This document shows positions 26,301 through 35,300 of a DNA stretch of 64,000 bases, one piece after another. The notes beneath the pieces were generated by a model. That model saw nothing but the letters and a program-made list of their open reading frames with translations. It was not told the DNA's origin and ran no database searches. How positions within the stretch are numbered: position 1 is the first letter of the stretch; each line of letters opens with the position of its first letter. Source of the DNA: Warburgia ugandensis (lineage: Eukaryota > Streptophyta > Magnoliopsida > Canellales > Canellaceae); contig CP141139.1 in NCBI GenBank assembly GCA_035236585.1, forward strand, positions 18,864,990-18,928,989, read 5' to 3'. Position numbers and translations under genes: made by a program.

Positions 26301-29300
26301 GATTGGAAATCTTTCTGACAACTTTACCAAATAGAGAAACAAAATTTTCTGAACTTAAATTCAATTTTAAGCAGAAAACGGGTTGAACAGTGATGAAATT
26401 GGATTAATCAAACTAAGAACAGACAACTGGAATTGGAAGGAAACGAAACTAAAGAATAATCAAACAATCTTTTTGGGTTTTCTAGGAACTTTGGATATAA
26501 TAGCTAGCATTGCACTTGCTATCTCCCATGAATGGTCTTGAAGTCACACATGATAGTACATGGAGGGTTTTCTAAGTGTCACACTCAGAAGATACTTGAT
26601 AGGGGACTAGGCATCAGACCTGTGATTGAAAAGAGTTTTCTCAAGTGTCGGTCATAATGAAGAAGTAAGAGAGTTGCATACTTGCAAACACATGAGGCAT
26701 AAAAGTTAACAAAGAAAGAGAAAGTCTCAATTTTTATTCAGTTTAATAGCAAATCCAAACATTCATGAGAAAACTGTACACTTGTGTCCTTCATATAAGA
26801 TTTGGTCTCTCCAAAATCTAAGCCAAACAGATGCTTGAGCTGCAAGTAACCTTCTTTCCCAGAAACTCTACTTTCTATTTCCTAAATACTTAATGGTTAA
26901 CCAAAAAGAAAACTAAGAGAGAATAACTAGAAAACTCTAAAGCTAGTAGCAATCTGCCCTTCATCAGATCATGCATGTAAATAAGTGGGGCTATCTTGGG
27001 TGCATGCTTTGAATGAAAATGGGGTTGACATTTTTTTAGTCTCTTCTTGTTCTTGTACTATTAGTTATATCTCTGTTCATACTCTGTACCTTGATGCAGA
27101 TTAGCTTCTGGAATGAAGGAAATCCTGGTGCACTTGAGATGACCAAAGGAATAGCCTTGATAGAACCTCCTACATGTTGGAATTTCTAAAGCAAAATTCC
27201 AGCTTTTTTCTTGTTTCTATTCGTGCTTCTTTTATCCTTGTCTGATGATCTTGATTACCTACTTGCCATCAGAGAAGTGAACTGGTGTTAGATTTGTCCA
27301 TTCTATTGTTGAGTACGTGGCTTATAGCTGTCTATCCTTCTGTAGCGCCTTTGTTGCTTTTGCCTTCTTTGTGTCTAGTCCTTGTAGTAATACAGAGGCC
27401 TTGTGACAACCCAAAAATAAAATAAAAATCTTAATAGAAATGAAAGCATTGCTAGAGGATAATACCTAGAAGATAGTTGATTTACTTGAGAGAAGAACTA
27501 GTGGTATGCAAGTGGGTGTCAAGGCATTTCTCAGATGGTTCAGTTGAAATGTTTAATGCAATGTTTGCAGCAAAGAAGTTTGCATAAACATATTACTAGA
27601 CTACAATTAAACATTTCCTCTAGTGGCAAAGATGAATTTCAAAAGGCTATTTTTATCTATAGTTGCATTTCACTTGGTTGTTGTATCAACTGGATGTGGA
27701 GAACGCATTTCTAGTTGAACTAGCAAGAGTAAGGTAACTTCATTATTTCGTTGTTTACAATCTCTCAATTTATAGAGGAATACAAGGTTTGGATATGCAG
27801 GATAAGATCAAATAAAATCAAATTATTCAAGGTGAGTAGTCAGCTGTTATCTACAGCTATGTTTTGAGGTAATTAATTGTGAATTTGAGATGGATATAAG
27901 GAGATATTTTGGATATGTGAGGGATTGAAGGAGATGCGATATTATCTCAACAATCCCCAAATTAGAGATCTTCCAAATATGGTAATTGTAGATATCATAA
28001 GCTGGTACTAATATCTAATAGTGTCTTAGCTTGTCCATTCTCCCCTCAAGTTGTTGAGTAGATATTTATCATTCCCAACTTGTCAATGGGTCTCATAGTA
28101 GCTGTGATCAACTCCTTTAGTGAGGATGTCAGCCAATTGCTTCTTGGTTGGACAGGATTGTGGGAGATAGAGATAGATGCTTTATTATCACAATAGAGCT
28201 TCATCGGTCCATTGACTTTGATCTTCAGATCTTGCAATATAATCTTTATCCATAGTAACTCACAGATACCCACTGTCAATGCTCTAAATTCCGCCTCCAC
28301 ACTGGACTGTGGCACCACCTTCTGCTTCTTGCTTTTCCAAGTGATCAAATTTTCCCCAAGAAATGTATAATAATTGGGGTGTAGACCTGCAATCACTGAT
28401 AGCGCCCACCCAATTTGAATCTGTATAAACTTCTACGTCCATATGATCTTGTTTGGAGTACAAGATCCCTTTCCTTGTACAGGACTTTAAGTATCACAAT
28501 GTCCTGTGAACTGCTTCTACATGTTCTTTTCTTGGAGATTTTTAGAATTGGCTTACCAAGCCAATGACAAATGCAATATGTGGCCTAATGTGGGATAAAT
28601 AAATTGGTTTCCCCACTAGTCTTTGGTATCTTCCTTTATCTCCCACGTTATCATCCTGGCATAGTCTGACTTTAAGGTTTGCTTTTACATGAGGGTTCAT
28701 TGATATGCCTCCCATAGCCTTGTCTCTTTTAACAAATCAAGTACATGTTTTCATTGAGATATGAATATACCTTTTTTAGACTTTGCTACCTCAATGCCTA
28801 AGAAGTATTTCAAGACTCCCAAGTCCTGAATCCAAAATTTGAGAACCATCTTCTCCTTCAATTTAGTAATTCCAATAGAATCATCTCCTATAACTACAAT
28901 ATCATCAACATACAAGATTAGTATAATCATTTTTCCTTCCACACTATTTTTGATAAACAATGTATGGTTACCTTGGCTCTGGTGGTAGCCACTGTTCAAC
29001 ATAAGCCTTGCAAATCTCCCAAACCATGCTCTAGGTGACTGGTTCAAGCCATACAAAGCTTTCTACAAATGACACACCTTTTGTAAGTTTGTTTTATTTC
29101 AATCCATGAGGTACCTCCATGTATACTTCCACGGTCAGATTTCCATGTAGGAATGCATTCTTTACATTGAATCTATGAAGCTGCCAATCTTGGTTCACTG
29201 CAAGTGCCAATAATATGTGAGTGATGTTAATTTTTGCCACAGGTGCAAACGTCTCAAAGCAATCGATACCCTGAGTCTGTGTATATCCTTTTGTCACCAA

Positions 29301-32300
29301 TCTTACCTTAAACCTTTCTACAACCCCATCAGCCTTATATTTATTGTGAAAACCCACTTGCATCCCACTAGCTTTTTTCCTTTTGGAAGATCTACCAATT
29401 TTCACTTTTGATTTTTCTCCAATGCACTTAGCTCTTCTTGGACAGCTTTTGCCTCCATTTTGGCTGTGAAAGGGCCTCATGAATGTCCTTTGGGATGGCA
29501 ATATCAGTGAGTTTAGAGGTGAAGGCTCTAAAATTTGAAGTCAGCCTTATGGTAAGAGACAAATTGTGATACCGGGTGCCTTGTGCAAGTTCTGACTCCT
29601 TTCCTTAAAGCCATTGGTACATCTAAATCTGAATTGACTACAGAAACTTCAGAATCAGTGTTTAGCTCTAGTTAGGAACGTTTACCATTAGGAGAATCTG
29701 TCTCAGCTGAAGTAGAGTGGTCTTGTAGGTCACTGATGGGTGCTTCAATGGCTGACCTTTTTTTGTGACACACATGCTTTAGTGGTGATCCAAGGGCTTG
29801 AGATGATTTTCTAGATGTGGAATTAGGTTGTCTTATGGTAGGGTGCTGATTCTCAGGTTTGGGTTATCTAGTTGTGTATTTCAAGGTTTGGCAACTTCTG
29901 GTTGTCTGTGTGGTTGTGTATTTTAGAGCTTAACTGCTGCTGGTTGTGGATTTCTGGCCTGTTCTGGTGTGGATCAGTAAGTTGAAGGTCGGTATGTGAC
30001 ATCCCCAATTGTTGAATGTCTAGCTGTGGCTGCCAGAGATGGTTGGGACTCAAAATCTCCCCCTGATGACCAACACGAGGAAAGAAATGGGCATTCTCAT
30101 GGAAGGTAAATCCATACTAATATAAACTTTTTCTAGTTTGAGGGGAATAACACTTATAACCCTTGTGAACTCCAGAATATCCAAGAAATATACACCTAAT
30201 AGCCCTAAGATCAACTAAACCCCTACGAATAGATAGATTATGCACAAAGAACACATAAACAAAGACTCGTACAGGTAAATCAGATGAGAATTTGACTGAA
30301 GAAAAGTTCTATTTTAGCAGGTCATGTGGAGATTTATAGTGTACATTCTGCTAGGGAAGTTGTTAATCAAATGTGCTGCAGTTAGTACCGCATCTCCCCA
30401 AATAGGCTACAAGTGATTTCTAGTAGATGCATATTTTTCCATTCAGCCAAACCATTTTGGGGTGAAGTATAGGCACAAGACATGACCCCTTTGTCTTTGA
30501 AATTTTTTTTGAGGTCAAAACATGCACTCTCCCCCTTGATCACTTTGTAACATTCTGATTTTTGTGGAAAATAAGTTTTCAATCATGTTGACAAAGGTGA
30601 TAAAGGTTAAAGGTACATCAGATTTTTCTTTTAAGAGTTATACCCAAGTGTGGCTTGTGCTTTCATCAATGAATGTCACAACCCAATTTATAGCCAAATG
30701 TACTTGTCACACAACATGGTCCCCAAACATCTAAGTGGATAGTAGAGAAAGGAATAGATGTTTTATTATCACTTGAAGAGTAAGACATACGTTGATGTTT
30801 AGCTATTTCGCAAGTTTCATATTTAAACTCAGAGTTCCTAACTTTTCTAGACAGACTAGGAAATATGCAAAAAAGTACTTGAAATGATGGGTGGCCAAAT
30901 CTTTTATGCCATAGCCAGACTTCATCAACTAGATCTACTCTATAGCTGTGATATCTGGTTGTTTTATTTCATCTAGGTCTTCATTCTAGTGGGTAAATTC
31001 CTTCATATTCCTTAATAAGACTACTATTTATCGAGATTGGATCTGGCAAGAAACATTCAGTAGAAGAGAAACACTCCAACTCATTAGTTTTCCTAGCCAA
31101 TTTATGGACAGAAATCAAATTAACTACAAGGGTTGGAACATGCATGACAGATTTAAGTGACAGTTTATCTAAGACATGTTGACCCCATTCCTGCTATGGT
31201 TGAGTAGCTGCCATGACCTATCTCTATCTTTTTGTTTCCAGCACAAGGGTGATAGGTGAAAAAGAACTTAGCATCTCCAGTCATGTATTCAAGTGCCCCA
31301 GAATCAAGGATCCAAGTTTTAGATCTTCAAACTAAGGCACGAGTAAAGAAGAATTTACCATAGTCGCAGCATTGCTCTCAAGTCTCTTCCCCTTCAGAAT
31401 CCTTTTGAGTTCTTCCATATGTTTTACTGAAAATCACAGCTCCTCCTTTGTTTCTGTGGGTGCTACGTGTGCCAAGCTTCCCTTCTTGCCTTTGCCTTTC
31501 TTGCTGTGGAATACCCAGCAAGTTGAGATTTCATGTCTTGGCTTATCGCAATAGGCACACCATAAATCATCATTGAGATCTTTTCCTGTGCTTTTGGTGT
31601 TCTTCTTCCATTCTTTTATGGCTGCCATGGCCATTTCTAGTTCTTCTCTTCCTACCATGGCTTTTCTTCACTCCTCACCATGGAAAAGGCCTCAGTTAAG
31701 GCACTTTTCCTATGGCCAAGGAGCAAACAGCGTTAAACTAGGGTTTCAAGCAGCCAAGAATTTGTATGTTCGTCCTTTCTCCATCATTCAAGTAACCTGA
31801 GCAAAGACTTGTGTCAGCTATCTCGAAATTTTTCAAGGGTTTAGGGTGGATTTGTGGGTGTTGTTGCTCGGTAAAGGATTGTTTCTAGGGTTAGGGTGGC
31901 ACACACATAATAGAGGCTACCAAGTTGAACTAACAAAAGCAAGGTGAATTCATTATTTCGTTGCTTACAGTCTTTCAATTTATAGAGGAATACAAGGGTT
32001 AACTATACAGGGTAAGATCAAATAAGATCAAATTATACTAGGTAAGTGAGTCACCTATTATCTACAACTATGATTTGAGGCAATTAATTGTGGATTTGAG
32101 AGGGATTTAAGGAGATACAATATTCTCTCAATAATCCCAAATTAGAAATCTTCCAAATATGGTAACTATAGATATCATAAGCTGGTACTAATATCTAATA
32201 GTATCTTAGCTTTTCAATTTTTCTAAATGGAGATCTTTAAGAAGAAGTCTATTTGTTGCCCCTCCAAGTTTTAGTGCCCCTAGAATTCAAGAAAAAACAT

Positions 32301-35300
32301 ATAGACTTGAAAAATATTTAATATCCTTGACAGTGTTCTCCCAACGATTTTCAGAGATTGAGTAGTATAATGAAGAAGATGGAGTACAGGTGAAGCTGTG
32401 CTGCCTCATTTATCAAGATACTTATAGACCTTGTTGCTTAAGTGGGTGATACAATCATAACAACAGATCATTTCAATTATGAGAGATTAAAGTTCTTAGC
32501 CAAGAACTTTGAAATAAAAAACCTGGGAAATCTCAGATAGTTGAGAGCTAAAAGCAGTATGCGCACCCATTGTACATGTGGGGAAGAGACACTTGGTTGT
32601 TTTAGAGGTGGGTTAGTAGGCTACTATATATTTGTTACAAGGTTAAAAATTGCCTATGCAATAAACGTAATTGATCTGATATTGTATGCACCACCTCTTC
32701 CACATTTTGGAGTGGTGGTGAGAATAGTGTGGTCCTCATGTGTGGTAATTTTTTTTCCCCAAACATATTCATCTTAAGTTCAATGTTTATACACATGCTG
32801 ACTATGCTATTGATATAGATTTCCATTGATTCACTGCAAGTTGTTGTACTCTTGTTACGGAATATAGGGGTTCATGGAGAAGTAACAAGTAATCTGTAGT
32901 TGCTTAGATCAAGTATAGATGCAGAGTGTAGGTCGACAGCTCATGGAGTTGCAGAACTCCTTTGTTAAGATTTCTATTATAAGTAGTAGGTTTGAATGCA
33001 CAATCAGTTTGAACCTTTCCCATCAATCTGCAATTAGTGTTGCTCATGATCCAGTTTAGTGTGACAAAACCAAACACTTTAGGTTGGCAGACACTGTCAA
33101 AAAAGCAGTAGCGTCTGAGAAATATTTTGCCTTGTGTAAGATTGGAAGACAAACTTGTTAAAATTCTCACAATGGGAATGGTAATTTGATATGTTTGGCA
33201 AAGTTGAAATGGTGGATATGTTGCCTAACTTGACAGGGAGTGTTGGGTTGTTATGTACTGCTTATGTAAAAAGTTATGACTGTTCATGCAGAAATAACAC
33301 GGTACTATTCATGTGAACAGTAGCCACATGGGCAAACTTGTAACTTATGTTTGAACAAACTAAAAGCGATGGGAGCAATGCAAACCCCTCACATTTCTCC
33401 TGCAATATTCTCTTGGTATCTTTACTCTTCTTTTCTTCTCCTCCTTTCTCTCATCTTTTATATTCATTCAATTACTTATTCTCAATACAACAATTATTTT
33501 CTAAGTTTTTGGTGACAAATGTTATTCTTTTGAATCAAGATATCCTAATAATATTGTGGGAAATTCAACAGACTTAGATTTCTTAGCAGTGCTTTGCAAG
33601 AACATAAATAGTAAGAAAGCAGAAAAGTGCATCTACATGTGTTTCTCTGCTAATTCATTCCAAATTTGTTCAGTATTGCAGTGTACTATTGGTTTTTAAA
33701 ATACAAAATTATGCATACAAAGATTCAACAGCTAACAAATGTTTTCTTTACTTTCAGCTGGAAAAGGAAGCTCTTCTGAAAGGTGTACCACCACGACAAG
33801 CTCACGACATTGATATTCCTCCTCCACGTCCTAAAAGGAAGCCCTCCAATCCATATCCTAGGAAGACTTGTTTAGGCGCTTCAATCTCTCCATTGATTGA
33901 AAAGAAAGATAGGGCACCTTTAACATCAATTCCTCCTCCATGTCCCAGTATACAAGCGCTGGACTTAGAAAATGATCCACCTCCTGAGGTATATGTTCTA
34001 TCCTATATGTCATCTGTTCTTGTCTGAAATTACATTTTAGTCTAACATGTTTTGGGCAGGAACCTCCTGGAAATGAAATCTTGCAAGGCAAGAAAGAGAC
34101 TTCAGATGATGGTAGATCAGAAGTACTTAACGTCTTCCAAGAGCCTCCCTGTGCTTCCATCCCCTCAGCCAGAAAAACCCTTCTATGCAAACCAACAGCA
34201 GTGTCAAATCCCAGTACTTTTAAGGAGTTCATGCCTAAAAGGAAAGAAATAAACAACCCGATCCATGCTGATGAATCGTCCTTAACCATTGAGCCCGAGG
34301 GGAATCAGAAATTTTATAGAGCAGATGTTGTCTACAAGGATTCAGATTTTGATAGATGCAAAGGATTGAAACTGCAAAACACCTCCTTAGCTTCACATGC
34401 AAACTTTCTCCAAGGAGATGAACGAAATGAGTTTCAGACAGAAAATCTAATTTCTTTGTCAGCGCATGAAACAGAAATTTCTGAGATCTGTCCTGGGCAT
34501 GTTCCTGTGCATGTATTGGAGGAAAGCGTCACAAAATGCAAGCAAACTCCAACCTCCGAGACATACCCTGTATCCAGCATCCAATCAGGAGTTAATGAAA
34601 ATCAAAACCAGTTCACAAATCCAACCGTCTCGGCATCTTCTGAACATCAGACCAACTCAGTAAGGTCCTTCCCTCACCAACCATATCCAGGTCTTCATCC
34701 TCCGTTCACCTCATTCCGCAATAGCCAAGAAGCTTATAGATCTGCCCTCAACATGTCATCCAGTTTTTCAAGTCTTATTGTATCAACTCTGCTGCAGAAC
34801 CCAGCAACCCGTGCAGCTTCATTTTGGCCCTGTGCTGATGATTCTTCAGCTGACATGCTTATAGGAGGATTTCCGATGAGACCTGTAAGCCCTTTAGCAA
34901 GTTTTCAAGGTCCAAGCTTGGAAGCTATAGCTGCCTCTACAGTGGCAGCTGCATCTGCATGGTGGGCATCTCATGGAATGCTTCCCTTTTGTCCTCCTCT
35001 TCACACCGGCTTTACCTTTACACCACGTCCTCCAACCATAATCCCAACAACAGAGACTCTCCAAGCTCCAGGAAATAACCAACATAAAATGAATAACACC
35101 CAAAGTCCTGCAGTGGAAGACCAACAACTAAGTGATCCTGAATTCTCTGCAGCTTTAGAAACACAACATCCATCTTCCAAATTGTCATCTTCATCAACCG
35201 AGACAGAGGAGAGCCGAAAGGCAAAGCTGCATGGTGCCGAAGCGAAGGAAGCAGGGGAGCAGCAAACAGTATCAAGCATCATGTTTCATGATCCTGATAA

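Larger units (their letters stand above)
27713..32217 (-). mobile_element. inner Ty1/copia element (antisense)
   Basis: Two directly repeated LTRs (27713-28037 and 31923-32217, termini within about 3 bp) enclose, on the minus strand, a zinc-knuckle Gag end ([15 protein letters not shown]), integrase pieces ([16 protein letters not shown]), reverse transcriptase with the [11 protein letters not shown] catalytic motif, and RNase H ([20 protein letters not shown]). A PBS-like TTGGTAGCC follows the 5' LTR, and a polypurine CTTGAGGGGAGAA precedes the 3' LTR. A TTTCT(A) sequence at both edges is the likely target duplication. Most of Gag is deleted and frames are broken. The LTRs differ at many positions, so the insertion is old. 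Confidence 0.88.
27415..33571 (+). mobile_element. outer Ty1/copia element, split by an inner copia
   Basis: Left part (27415-27712): broken frames read [23 protein letters not shown], then [18 protein letters not shown] and [12 protein letters not shown]. Right part (32218-33240): [55 protein letters not shown] and WRSNK, in the order of copia RT and RNase H. A polypurine CAGGGAG precedes the 3' LTR. The RT frame is cut exactly between NAFL and NGDL by the inner element (27713-32217). The 5' LTR and integrase are not recognisable. Many stops; dead. Confidence 0.8.
4719..33757 (+). other. 29.0-kb LHY intron 3 (coding)
   Basis: Bounded by GT at 4719 and CTTTCAG at 33757 and supported by the in-frame join of SHAQKFFSK to LEKEALLKG. 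No host coding exon is visible between. Contents are SSRs, LINE, SINE, copia and gypsy remnants described separately. Exon 4 starts only 186 bp after the end of the last copia LTR. Confidence 0.9.
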
